DNA from: Asanoa siamensis
GTDB taxonomy: Bacteria; Actinomycetota; Actinomycetes; Mycobacteriales; Micromonosporaceae
Direction of reading: 5' to 3'
Assembly (NCBI RefSeq): GCF_016862555.1
Contig: NZ_BONE01000022.1
Span: forward strand, 1-64,000
Length of the DNA: 64,000 bases
Below, piece by piece: positions 45,075 through 53,715 of the stretch. The position numbers and the translations under genes are program-made. Below the pieces are notes generated by a model. The model was not told the origin of the DNA. It did not search any database and saw nothing but the letters and a program-made list of their open reading frames with translations. The number at the start of each line of letters is the position of its first letter. Position 1 is the stretch's first letter.

Positions 45075-46125
45075 TCACCGGGCCACCACGACCAGGCCCG
45101 GGGCCGAGACGCGTCGCGCGGTGCGGCGCCAGGACACCTGGCAGTCCCGGCGTAGAGCGGTGGAGGTTCGGGCCGCGCAGCGGGCCGCGTTCAGGACCCG
45201 CGGCGGGCCGCCGCCCAGGCGCATCCACGTCGGGATCGCCTCCGCCCGCGTGACCGCGAAGATGCCGGGTGCCGTCTCCGTAATCGTGAACCGGGCGATC
45301 ACCCCGTCGCGGGTGTCGAGCGAGAAGTCCTGGAACGAGACGTGGTTGCCCAGGCCGTACGCCACCCACTTTCCGCCCACGCGGTCGAACGGCTGCACCA
45401 CGTGCGCGTGGTGGCCGATGATCAGGTCGATGTCCGGTGAGCGGAGCAGTTCCCTCGCCACCCGTCGCTGCAGGGCGTCCGGGGCGTGGGCGTACTCCGT
45501 GCCCCAGTGGATCGACGCGATCACGAACTCGGCGCCCGCCGCGCGGGTGGCGCGGGCCTCGCGGCGCAGGGCCGCCACGTTCAACTCGTTCGCCAGCCAC
45601 GGTTTGCCCGCGGGCTCGGGCAGACCGTTGAAGCTGAACGTCTGCGACACGTGGCCGACCCGCACGCCGGCGACGGCGTAGACGGTCGGGCGGGCCGCCT
45701 CCGCCGCGGACCGGGCGGTGCCCGTGTGGGCGAGACCCGCGCGGTCCAGGGCGCCCGACCGGCGTCTCCAGGTGGCAGATCGCCAGGTCGGCGGCCTCGA
45801 TCACCGGCGCGACGTCCGCGAACATGGGCCCGAAGTCGTATCCGCGCCCGCGCGCGGCGCCGCGCCACAGTCCAGAGTGGAGCAGCACGTCCCCGCTGGC
45901 CGCCACCGTAAACGTCCGGGGCACCCAGACGGGCGCCCGGGTCGTGGGCCACCCCGTGAGCCGCACCACCGAGTCCGACACACCGACCACGGGCGGCGCG
46001 GGCTGAGCGGCCCGCGGAGCCGTCGCGACGCCGGCGAGCAGGGCGGGACCGACGATCAGCAGCGCCGCGAGGACGCGCCGGGCGGTCACGAACGCGCGCG
46101 GGTCGACGCGACCGATGCCTGCCAT
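45075..46125 (-). pseudogene. CapA-family metallophosphoesterase-like gene with internal deletion
   Basis: The first part, from the ATG at 46125, has a signal/anchor (RRVLAALLIVGPALLAGVAT) and the start of a CapA/poly-gamma-glutamate-type domain: FTVAASGDVLLHSGLW, YDFGPMFADVAPVI and LAICHLETPVG. The rest is in another frame: ALDRAGLAHTGTARSAA, VGHVSQTFSFNGLP, FVIASIHWGTEY, IIGHHAHVVQPF and GLGNHVSFQDF. Between them about 40 residues are missing near 45760, including the region where related proteins have an Asn-His metal motif. The deletion is not a multiple of three. The gene should be non-functional. Confidence 0.8.
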
Positions 46126-46205
46126 CGACAGTCGTCCACGGCCCGAAACTAGCCGACAGGCCCGGAATCCGTTGCCCCGCCGGCATCAGCCGCAAAAGAA
46201 CCCCG

Positions 46206-46886
46206 TCAGGCCGGTTGCGCCACGTCCCCCAGCGCCGCCTGGACCAGCGGGTCCAGCGCCTGCCAGTTGGCCCGCGCGACCGCTCCCGCGCCCTCGCTGT
46301 CGCGGCGCTCGCACAGCGCGATGATGCGGTCATGCAGGTCGACCGACTCCCGGCCGCGCAGCGACGAGAAGCGCAACCGCTCGAGCCGCCGCAGCACCGG
46401 GGTGAACTGGTCGAGCACCGCCGCGAGCGCGGGGTTGCCCGAGGCGGTCACGGCCACCTCGTGGAACTCGTCGTCGGCCGCGATCGCGGCTTCGACGTCG
46501 TCGGCCCGTAGCGCCGCCGCGAACCGCGCGTTCGCCGCCCGCATGGCCTCGATCTCGGCCGGCGACATGGTGGGGACGGCCTCGCGCACGGCCAACTCGT
46601 GCATCGCGGCGACGACCGACTGCGCCGCCCGCACCGCGCGCGGGTCCAGCGGGCTGACCATCGTGTAGCGGCCGGGCTTGGTCTGCACCAGCCCCGCCTC
46701 CTCCAGCCGGGCCAGCGCCTCCCGGACCGGCGTGCGGCTGACGCCCAGCCACTGGGCCAGGTCGCCGTCGTTGATGCGCTCGCCGGGAGCCAGGGTGCCG
46801 TCCACGATCGCGCTCCGGATCGAGCGGAACGCGTCGTCGCGCAGCAGGGAACGGGCGATCAGTCCACCACGCTCGGGAATCGGCAT
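46206..46886 (-). CDS. GntR-family transcriptional regulator (FCD domain)
   Basis: 226 residues from the ATG at 46886 (MPIPERGGLIARS); further in-frame starts upstream lack support. The winged helix has LAPGERINDGDLAQWLGVSR and TPVREALARLEEAGLV. The FCD domain follows (IAADDEFHEVAVTASGNPAL). The start is preceded by AT-rich sequence with GGAATATGTTGC and no classical ribosome site, so it may be weakly translated or leaderless. The neighbouring cupin gene is on the same strand 102 bases upstream. The target is unknown. Confidence 0.88.
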   Translation of the reverse strand: MPIPERGGLIARSLLRDDAFRSIRSAIVDGTLAPGERINDGDLAQWLGVSRTPVREALARLEEAGLVQTKPGRYTMVSPLDPRAVRAAQSVVAAMHELAVREAVPTMSPAEIEAMRAANARFAAALRADDVEAAIAADDEFHEVAVTASGNPALAAVLDQFTPVLRRLERLRFSSLRGRESVDLHDRIIALCERRDSEGAGAVARANWQALDPLVQAALGDVAQPA

Positions 46887-46988
46887 GCAACATATTCCAC
46901 ACTGCACGCGAATGGCCGTCAACCTGTGATCCGTGCCCGGTGCCCCTTACGGCTCGGCGGTCACCCTACGCGGCAGAACCGCAAGCGT

Positions 46989-47501
46989 TCATTCCGGGTC
47001 GGGAGCGGCGGCCACCCCGTATTTGTCGAAAAGGCCGAGAATACGATCGTCGAATCGCTCCGGACCCCAATTCTCGACCTGTACGCCCGGCCGCGGTTCG
47101 TCGCCGCCTTCGAGGAAAAGGCCCTCGGCGCCGCCCGGGGTGTAGATGAAAAGCAGCTTGGCCGTGTGGAATCCGACATTGAGGAAACGGTGCCGCACGC
47201 CGCGCGGGATGTGCACGAGGTCGCCCGTACCCGCGATGAACGTCTGGTCGCCGTTGAGGAACTCCAACTCGCCGCCGAGCACGTAGAAGGTCTCCTCCTC
47301 CGTGGCGTGGGTGTGCGGGATCGGCCCGCCACCGGGCGGCACGCTGGCCTCCACGATGCCGATCGCGCCACCGGTCTGCGCGGCGCGCAGGCCCACCGTG
47401 TAGACGTCACCGGAAAACCATTTCGTCGGACCCTGGCCGGCCGGGACATGAAGACCGGCGGTAGCCGGCCGCGAATCGGTCCCCATCAACGAGAAACTCA
47501 C
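46989..47501 (-). CDS. cupin domain protein
   Basis: 170 residues from a GTG. A single double-stranded beta-helix cupin is visible: GGPIPHTHATEEETFYVLGG carries His-His-Glu metal ligands, and the second motif is GDLVHIPRGVRHRFLN. ASVPPGG precedes the first motif. Such small cupins bind a metal and act as isomerases, dioxygenases or sensors. The substrate cannot be told. It lies upstream of the GntR gene on the same strand, so the regulator may control it, though a 102-base gap leaves room for separate transcription. Confidence 0.85.
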   Translation of the reverse strand: MSFSLMGTDSRPATAGLHVPAGQGPTKWFSGDVYTVGLRAAQTGGAIGIVEASVPPGGGPIPHTHATEEETFYVLGGELEFLNGDQTFIAGTGDLVHIPRGVRHRFLNVGFHTAKLLFIYTPGGAEGLFLEGGDEPRPGVQVENWGPERFDDRILGLFDKYGVAAAPDPE

Positions 47502-47771
47502 AGGGCTCCCCTATCAGCGAATAGAAACGTCGGAATGGCGGCCGGCCGGAGATCACGATAGTGGCCCGCCCGTTCCCCGCGAACACCGAAAACGGTGACG
47601 AGGCACACCGCTATCGGGGTTGAACCGACCGCGGCGGAAATGCGTACGCGGCGGGAGCGCTCTCGACCGGGCTGGCGGCCGGGCGAAGGCGAGCGAGCCG
47701 ACGACATGCAAAATATTGGATGTGACACCCTGGTGCGGCCCCGGGACCACGGGGGAAGGAAGGACGCACCC

Positions 47772-49142
47772 ATGTTCGTCTCCCGCAGCGCGCGTCTCCT
47801 GGCGACCGCCATGTCCGCCGCGCTCGTGCTGACCGTCGCCGCGTGCGGCGACGACGCCCCGCCGCGTACGACGGACGGCGAGGCCACCACCGGCACGCCG
47901 GCCAGGCTCTACGGCACCGACGGCAACATGATCAACTCGTTCGCGGACGAGTTCAAGGGCGAGGCGGGCATGCTGTCCGGGATGAAGGGGACGACGCCCC
48001 TCACCCCGCTGACGGCGGACTTCAAGCGGCGCCTCGACGAGGTGCACCCCGACCTGTCCGACTACCTGTTCGCGGGCGAGACCTACGACGCCGTCGTGAT
48101 CAGCGCGCTCGCCGCGGCGCAGGCGGGCAGCAACGACCCGGGCGCGATCGCCAAGCAGATCAACTCGGTCACCGCCGGCGGCACCGACTGCACGACCGTG
48201 GCCGACTGCCTGGCGCTCGCCCGCGCGGGCACGAACCTGAACTACCGCGGCATCTCGCTGACCCGCGGCGGGTTCACCGACGCCGGCGAGCCGTCCACGG
48301 CCAGCTACGCGACCCTCCACTTCGGAGTCGGGGATCGCCTCGACGACAGCAAGACGGAGTACGTGGGCGCGGGCGACGAGTCGACCACCACGACGAAGGC
48401 CAGCCCGGGGAAGGGCTCCGGCACGGCGAAGGACGCCCTGAAGATCGGCGGCCTGCTGCCCGAGACCGGCGACCTGGCGCTGGCGAACCCGCCGATGGAG
48501 GCCGGCGCCGCGCTCGCCATCAAGGAGCTCAACGCGGCCGGCGGCGTCTTCGACAAGGACGTGGTCTGGGTGCCCGGCGACGACGGCACCAGCAGCGAGG
48601 TCGCGAAGCTGACGGTACACAAGCACATCGCCGACAAGGTCAGCGTCATCATCGGCGCCGGCGCGTCGAGCATCTCCCGCGACGTGCTGCCGGACGTGGT
48701 CAAGGCCGGTCTGGTGCTGTTCTCGCCGTGCAACACCGACGCCGGGCTGACCACGATCGACGACAAGGGCCTGTTCTTCCGCACGTCGCCGTCCGACATC
48801 CTGCAGGGCCGCGCGCTCGCCGACGTGATCCTCCGCGACGGCCCGCAGAAGATCGCGATCGTCGCGCGCGACGACTCCTACGGCACGGGCCTCCAGGACA
48901 ACGTGATCACCGAACTGGAGCGGGCCGGCTTCCCGAAGGACAACATCCAGACGCACGTGTACGAGCCACCGACGCCGGGCGCGCCCGACATCGACTTCAC
49001 GGCCGGCGCGAACCAGATCAAGACCACCGGCCCGGACGGCGTACTGCTGATCGGCTTCGGCGAATCCGCGCAGATCATCAAAGCGCTGGCGAAGGCGGGC
49101 GTAGAGATCCGACACGCGGCGGCCCAGGGCTCCGAGGAGTAG
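47772..49142 (+). CDS. LIV-type ABC substrate-binding lipoprotein, apparently circularly permuted
   Basis: 456 residues from the ATG at 47772 (GAAGGAAGGA upstream), with lipobox VAAC near residue 25. The two halves of a type 1 periplasmic binding protein are in swapped order. First come segments normally found at the C-terminus: RLYGTDGNMINSFADEF, YLFAGETYDAVVISALAAA, the Cys pair GGTDCTTVADCLAL and SLTRGGFTDAGEPSTASY. Then a Thr-rich linker (GDESTTTTKASPGKGSG) leads into the normal N-terminal part: ALKIGGLLPETGDLALANPP, KELNAAGG, VSVIIGAGASS, FFRTSPSDILQGRALAD and VLLIGFGESAQIIKAL. It stops just after KAGVEI, about where the usual order would continue into LYGTDGN. No ABC permease or ATPase is nearby. 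Confidence 0.75.
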   Translation: MFVSRSARLLATAMSAALVLTVAACGDDAPPRTTDGEATTGTPARLYGTDGNMINSFADEFKGEAGMLSGMKGTTPLTPLTADFKRRLDEVHPDLSDYLFAGETYDAVVISALAAAQAGSNDPGAIAKQINSVTAGGTDCTTVADCLALARAGTNLNYRGISLTRGGFTDAGEPSTASYATLHFGVGDRLDDSKTEYVGAGDESTTTTKASPGKGSGTAKDALKIGGLLPETGDLALANPPMEAGAALAIKELNAAGGVFDKDVVWVPGDDGTSSEVAKLTVHKHIADKVSVIIGAGASSISRDVLPDVVKAGLVLFSPCNTDAGLTTIDDKGLFFRTSPSDILQGRALADVILRDGPQKIAIVARDDSYGTGLQDNVITELERAGFPKDNIQTHVYEPPTPGAPDIDFTAGANQIKTTGPDGVLLIGFGESAQIIKALAKAGVEIRHAAAQGSEE

Positions 49143-49212
49143 GCACCCGACCGAGCCACGCCCGGGCGGATGGCGATCAGCGGCACCGCTGAGCTCAGGC
49201 GCCGCTGCCGGC

Positions 49213-50202
49213 CTAGCCCTCTACGTCGACAACGAGGTGACCGGTGCCGGGCACCGCATGCGTTCCCGGCACCAGGACGTCGACGAGGCCGGCGACGACC
49301 GGCGCGGGAAGATCCAGTTCCAGCAGGTCGTCGCCCGATCGCCGGCTTCCGAAGGTCGTGGCGCTGCGCAGGACGACGCGGGTCCCGTCGCCCTCGAGCA
49401 CCAGGTTCCGGCCGAACGGCAGCCGGTCGCGGACCGCCTGCGCCACCGAGGCGGTGGTGACCTCCTTGAAAGACAGGCGGACGGTGTCGCCCTCGGCGGC
49501 CCAGCCGAAGCCGCCGACCAGGAGCAGACCCGTCGACGAGCCGTCGCGGGCGCGCCCGGCCTCGATCTCGGCCCGCACGGCCGGGTCGTCCGTGATCGAC
49601 GGCCGGTCCGGATCGGTGACCAGCAGCGGATGCCGCCGGGCCAGCAAGCCCAGCACGCCGTCGGTGTCCCACTGCCGGACCGCCGCGTACTCGTCGCCGG
49701 TCAACCCCACCACCTGCAGGAACCGCAGCCGCCCGTGTGGGGTGTCGATGGCGCCCAGCTCGGGGTCCTCGACGAAGGCCAGCGCGGTCATCGACGTCGC
49801 GTACCCGTGCTGGATCGGTCCGCCCGCGTTCATGTGGTGGCCCGGCTCGAACCAGTTGTTCGTCGAGAACACGTAGCGGGCCAGGTTCTGCAACAGGCTG
49901 GCCGCCCACAACGGCGGTTCGTCGTCGGCGGCCGCCCGGGCGACGCGGAAGGTGAGCTCGAAGCCCCAGCCCGACTCCGCGGGGTCGTCAGTCTCCTTTG
50001 TGTACAGTTCGCTCAGGCCGTAGCCCACGAGGTGCCAGTGCGGCACCGGCTCGACCCGCGCGTAGAAGCTGACGCCGTCCAGTGGGTCCGGACCACCGAG
50101 GGCGAACGTGTGCAACGTGCCGTAGTGCTTCGGCGCGACACCGGGGTAGAGCTCCCCCAGCCGGGCGTCGATGGCATCCCAGCCGGGTGCGTCCGAGGTC
50201 AT
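49213..50202 (-). CDS. suppressor-of-fused (SUFU) domain protein
   Basis: 329 residues from the ATG at 50202 (MTSDAPGWDAIDARLGELYP). The SUFU-like region covers the first half: PKHYGTLHTFALGGPDPLDG, PHWHLVGYGLSELYTKE, GWGFELTFRVAR and ASLLQNLARYVFSTNNWFEPG. Bacterial SUFU-domain proteins are cytoplasmic and poorly characterised; some are immunity or anti-toxin-like proteins. The C-terminal third (RLPFGRNLVLEGDGTRVVLR, LDLPAPVVAGLVDVLVPG) is an added domain of unknown role. It converges with the permuted binding-protein gene and is divergent from the oxidoreductase at 50279. Confidence 0.85.
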   Translation of the reverse strand: MTSDAPGWDAIDARLGELYPGVAPKHYGTLHTFALGGPDPLDGVSFYARVEPVPHWHLVGYGLSELYTKETDDPAESGWGFELTFRVARAAADDEPPLWAASLLQNLARYVFSTNNWFEPGHHMNAGGPIQHGYATSMTALAFVEDPELGAIDTPHGRLRFLQVVGLTGDEYAAVRQWDTDGVLGLLARRHPLLVTDPDRPSITDDPAVRAEIEAGRARDGSSTGLLLVGGFGWAAEGDTVRLSFKEVTTASVAQAVRDRLPFGRNLVLEGDGTRVVLRSATTFGSRRSGDDLLELDLPAPVVAGLVDVLVPGTHAVPGTGHLVVDVEG

Positions 50203-50278
50203 CGCACGATCAGAGCACGTGCGCGCCGGTACGTCGCGCGGGGTCGCGAAGTCGTGCGGTGCTCTCCATACTGGACCG

Positions 50279-51193
50279 ATGTATGGCGTAGTCGTTGCGG
50301 AGCTTGGCGGACCCGATGGGCTGCGGGTGACCGAGTTGCCCGATCCGGTGGCCGAGGCCGGGCAGGTCGTGGTCCGGGTCCGGGCCGTCTGCGTGCAGCC
50401 GGCCGACATCGCGGCCCGGGTCGGGATGATTCCCGGCGGCCCGGTGCCACCGCCGTTCCTGTGCGGCTGGGACGTCGCGGGCGAGGTCGCCTCGGTCGGT
50501 CCCGAGGTCACCGACCTCCAGGTCGGCGACCGGGTCGTCGGGATGATCCCGTGGTACCTGACGCGCGGCACACCCGGCGGCTACGCCGAGCTCGTCGCCG
50601 CCGACGCCCAGTGGCTCGTCCCGCTGCCCGACGGTCTCGACCTCGCGGCCGCGGCCACCCTGCCGCTCAACGGGCTCACCGCGCACCAGGCGCTGGCGAT
50701 GCTCTCGCTCGAGCGCGGCGAGCCCGTGCTCGTCACCGGTGCCAGCGGCGGCGTCGGCGGGTTCGCCACCCAGCTCGCGACCCGCCGCGGTCACCAGGTG
50801 CTGGCGCAGGCCACCACCGGCGACGAGGCGTGGGTCGGCGGCCTCGGCGCGGCCGAGGTCCTCCCCCGCGCGGCCGACCTGGCGAAGCACACGGTGCGCG
50901 CGGTCGTCGACGCGATCCCGCTCGGCGACGCGGCGGCCGCGGCTGTCGCCGACGGCGGCGCCGTGGTCACCACGCGGCCGACGCCGCCCCTCGACACGGC
51001 CCGCGGGATCCGCCAGCACCTCCAGCTCATCCACCTCGACCGCGACCTGCTGGCCGACCTCGTCAGCCAGCTCGCCGCCGGCGACCTGCGCACCCGGGTC
51101 GCGACCACGATGCCGCTCACCGAGGCGGCGGAGGCCCACCGCCTGGCCGAGGCGGGCGGTCTGCGCGGCAAGATCGTGCTGACGACCGGGTGA
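50279..51193 (+). CDS. MDR/quinone oxidoreductase-like zinc-independent dehydrogenase
   Basis: 304 residues, MYGVVVAELGGPDGLRV at the start. The GroES-like N-terminal fold (GWDVAGEVASVGPEVTDLQVGDRVVG) and the nucleotide-binding motif TGASGGVGG near residue 155 place it in the medium-chain dehydrogenase/quinone oxidoreductase group. No structural-zinc Cys cluster is present. It would reduce quinones or activated alkenes with NADPH. Its TGA overlaps the GTG of the DUF1152 gene. The substrate is unknown. Confidence 0.9.
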   Translation: MYGVVVAELGGPDGLRVTELPDPVAEAGQVVVRVRAVCVQPADIAARVGMIPGGPVPPPFLCGWDVAGEVASVGPEVTDLQVGDRVVGMIPWYLTRGTPGGYAELVAADAQWLVPLPDGLDLAAAATLPLNGLTAHQALAMLSLERGEPVLVTGASGGVGGFATQLATRRGHQVLAQATTGDEAWVGGLGAAEVLPRAADLAKHTVRAVVDAIPLGDAAAAAVADGGAVVTTRPTPPLDTARGIRQHLQLIHLDRDLLADLVSQLAAGDLRTRVATTMPLTEAAEAHRLAEAGGLRGKIVLTTG

Positions 51194-52117
51194 CGGTGCG
51201 GACCAACGCCTTCTTCGAAGCCCTGGACGACTCGCGCGGCATCCTGATCGCCGGTGCCGGCGGTGGGTTCGACATCTACGCCGGCCTGCCGCTCGCGCTC
51301 GCGCTGATGGCCGAGGGCAAACGGGTCCACCTGGCCAACATGTCGTTCACCGAGCTGCACCTCCTCGGCACCGACGCGTGGCTCGAGCCGAACGTCGCCG
51401 CGATCACCGCCGCGCAACCCGGGCCGGACGACTACTTTCCCGAGCGGACACTCGCGGTGTGGCTGGAAACCAACGGATTCCCGGCCACCGTGTACGCGTT
51501 CCCGCAGGTCGGCGTGCAGCCGTTGCGCGCCGCCTACCGCACCCTGGTCGACCGCCTCGACGTCGACGCCGTCGTGCTGGTCGACGGCGGCACCGACATC
51601 CTGATGCGCGGCGACGAGGCCGCCCTGGGCACCCCCGCGGAGGACATGACCAGCCTCGCCGCGGTCGCCGGGCTCGACAGCGTACCCGTGCGGTTGGTGG
51701 CCTGCATCGGCTTCGGCATCGACGCCTACCACGGCGTCAACCACGTGCAGGTGCTGGAGAACATCGCCGACCTCGACGCCGCCGGTGCCTATCTGGGCGC
51801 CTTCTCCGTGTCGAGCCGTTCCCGCGAGGCCGGCCTCTACCGCGCCGCGGTCGCCCACGCGCAGGCGGCGACCCCGATGCGGCCGAGCATCGTCAACGGC
51901 CACATCGCGGCGGCGCTCGAGGGTAAGCAGCGACGTCCGGTTCACCACCCGCACGGCCAACTCGCCGCTGTTCGTCAACCCGCTGATGGCCATGTATTTC
52001 ACCTTCGACCTGCCCGGCCTCGCTTCCCGCACTGACGAAGGCCATCAGCGCACGAAGTGGGTCACGGGCCGCTCCAGCGGCACGCCGTCCAGCGCGATGT
52101 CGACCTTCTCGTTGTAG
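51190..52117 (+). pseudogene. DUF1152 domain protein, frameshifted near its C-terminus
   Basis: From the GTG at 51190 the DUF1152 fold is clear: ILIAGAGGGFDIYAGLPLAL, NMSFTELHLLG, VVLVDGGTDILMRGDEA, ACIGFGIDAYHGVNH and SIVNGHIAAALEG. Near 51921-51926 an extra A appears to shift the frame. The expected ending (SSDVRFTTRTANSPLFVNP, then LMAMYFTFDLPGLA) is in the next frame and runs to a stop at 52117, while the original frame ends at 52035. The last 50 or so residues are therefore lost or altered. A single-base sequencing error is possible. The 3' end overlaps the opposing DUF427 gene. Confidence 0.75.
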
Positions 52118-52788
52118 AAGGCGACCAGGTCCGCGACCGCCGCGACAGCCGCCGTGGGAAAGGTGTAGGACCACGCGACGTCCTCGACACCCGTGGCCGA
52201 CCAGTAGTCGCTGGTGACGCCCTTGTAGGGACAGGCCGTCTCGGTCGCCGACGCGGTCAGGCGGGTGAAGTCGACGTCCCGCCGCGGCAGGTAGTAGCGG
52301 GTGGGCAGGCCGGTCTCGAACAACAGCACCGGCGTACGCGTCTCGGCCAGCAGCACGCCGTCCAGCGAGACCCGGACGTGCCGGCGGGACCGCAGCGCGT
52401 CGACCCGCACGTACGGGTTCCGGGGGTGCACGAAGATCCGCTCGTCCTCCTCGTACCACGCGTCCAGGGCGTCCCAGTCGAAGCGCGCGTAACCGGCGAG
52501 CGCGCCGTCGTCGAACACCCGCACGCAGGCCGGCCGCTCGACACCGCCCGCCCGCAGCCCGTGCCGCCGGGCCGTGCCGCGTTTCAGCCGCTGCTCGTGC
52601 CGCTCGTCCACGAGCACCGCGGCGTCCACGTCGCCGACGGGGATGTAGTACTGCGGGTAGTACGGCCATTCCCACACGTACCGCGCCGCCGTGGTGTCGA
52701 AGACCTGGACATCGCCGAGGGTCCCGCTGACCCGGCGCGGGGCCGGCTCGACGCGGTCGGTGTCGGCCGCCATCCGCGGATAGTCCAT
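52045..52788 (-). CDS. DUF427 domain protein
   Basis: 247 residues with two tandem DUF427 modules. The first, about residues 30-120, has VQVFDTTAARYVWEWPYYPQ, YIPVGDVDAAVL and FDWDALDAWYEEDERIF. The second, about 140-235, has VRVSLDGVLLAETRTPVLLF, TRYYLPRRDVDF and TACPYKGVTSDYWSA. DUF427 proteins are small beta-barrels of unknown function, common in actinobacteria. It converges with the DUF1152 gene, whose frameshifted 3' end overlaps it, and is divergent from the first LysR gene with 76 bases between. Confidence 0.88.
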   Translation of the reverse strand: MDYPRMAADTDRVEPAPRRVSGTLGDVQVFDTTAARYVWEWPYYPQYYIPVGDVDAAVLVDERHEQRLKRGTARRHGLRAGGVERPACVRVFDDGALAGYARFDWDALDAWYEEDERIFVHPRNPYVRVDALRSRRHVRVSLDGVLLAETRTPVLLFETGLPTRYYLPRRDVDFTRLTASATETACPYKGVTSDYWSATGVEDVAWSYTFPTAAVAAVADLVAFYNEKVDIALDGVPLERPVTHFVR

Positions 52789-52864
52789 CCGCCCATCGTA
52801 GGAAGGCGATCCGGGCGAAGGTGGGGGTTTCGGTGACCCGCCGCGCGGCGTAAGACTGATCGGG

Positions 52865-53713
52865 ATGGATCCGCGTCAGGTGCGCAACTTCCTCGCCGTC
52901 GTCGAGCACGGCGGGTTCGGCCGGGCGGCCGCGGCGCTCGGGCTCGCGCAGCCGACCCTGTCCCAGTCGGTCAAGGCGCTGGAGCGCGAGCTGGGCGTCG
53001 CGCTGTTCCGCCGCGTCGCCCACGGGGTCGTGCCCTCCGGTGCCGGGCGCCGGTTTCTCGGGCCCGCCCGCCAGCTCATGCACGACGTCGCCCGGCTCGA
53101 CGCGTCCGTCGGCGGCCATCAGCGGCCCGTGCTGGAGCTGGTCGCCGCCGCGCCCCTGGCCGCCCACCCCGGTGCGGCGCTCGTGGGTTCGTTCGTCGCC
53201 GCCCATCCCGACGTGCTGGTGCACCTCGACCGCGGCGCCGTGCTGACCCGCGTCCGCGACGGCGCCGGCGAGCTCGGGCTGACGTACCTGTCGACGGTCG
53301 ACGACCTGCGCACCGTCGAGCTCGGCCGGCACACCTTCGTGCTCGCCTTCCCGCCCGGGACCAGGCTGCCCGGTACGGGCGACCGGGTGCCGCTGCGGAT
53401 CCTCGACGACCGCCCACTCATCGGTGTGCCGCACGGGTCGAGCCAACGCCGGCTCGTCGAGGCGGCCCTGCGCGCCGCCGACGTCCATCCCCGCCTGATT
53501 GTCGAGAATGGACAGCGCGACCTGTCCGCCGCGCTCGTGCTCAACGGGGTCGGGGCGGCGTTCGTGCCCGACGTGGCCGCGGCCGCCCTGACCGCCCGTG
53601 GCGCCGTGGTCCGGGCCGTCGACCCGCCCCTGCACCTGGCCTACGGCCTCGTGCACCGGCCGATCGCCCTCACCGCCATCGCCGAGGCCTTCCTGCACCA
53701 CGTGGCGGGCTGA
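52865..53713 (+). CDS. LysR-family transcriptional regulator
   Basis: 282 residues. The winged helix-turn-helix is at residues 1-60 (VRNFLAVVEHGGFGRAAAAL, GLAQPTLSQSVKALERELGV), then the effector-binding periplasmic-protein-like domain (VLELVAAAPLAAHPGAALVG, HGSSQRRLVEAALRAA). It is transcribed away from the DUF427 gene, a classical LysR arrangement, and is followed after two bases by a second LysR gene. The effector is unknown. Confidence 0.9.
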   Translation: MDPRQVRNFLAVVEHGGFGRAAAALGLAQPTLSQSVKALERELGVALFRRVAHGVVPSGAGRRFLGPARQLMHDVARLDASVGGHQRPVLELVAAAPLAAHPGAALVGSFVAAHPDVLVHLDRGAVLTRVRDGAGELGLTYLSTVDDLRTVELGRHTFVLAFPPGTRLPGTGDRVPLRILDDRPLIGVPHGSSQRRLVEAALRAADVHPRLIVENGQRDLSAALVLNGVGAAFVPDVAAAALTARGAVVRAVDPPLHLAYGLVHRPIALTAIAEAFLHHVAG

Positions 53714-53715
53714 CC

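Noticed and set aside
49237-52035. 932-residue plus-strand frame
   Set aside because: It chains the shadow of the SUFU gene and of the MDR gene before entering the real DUF1152 frame at 51190; only the last part is genuine.
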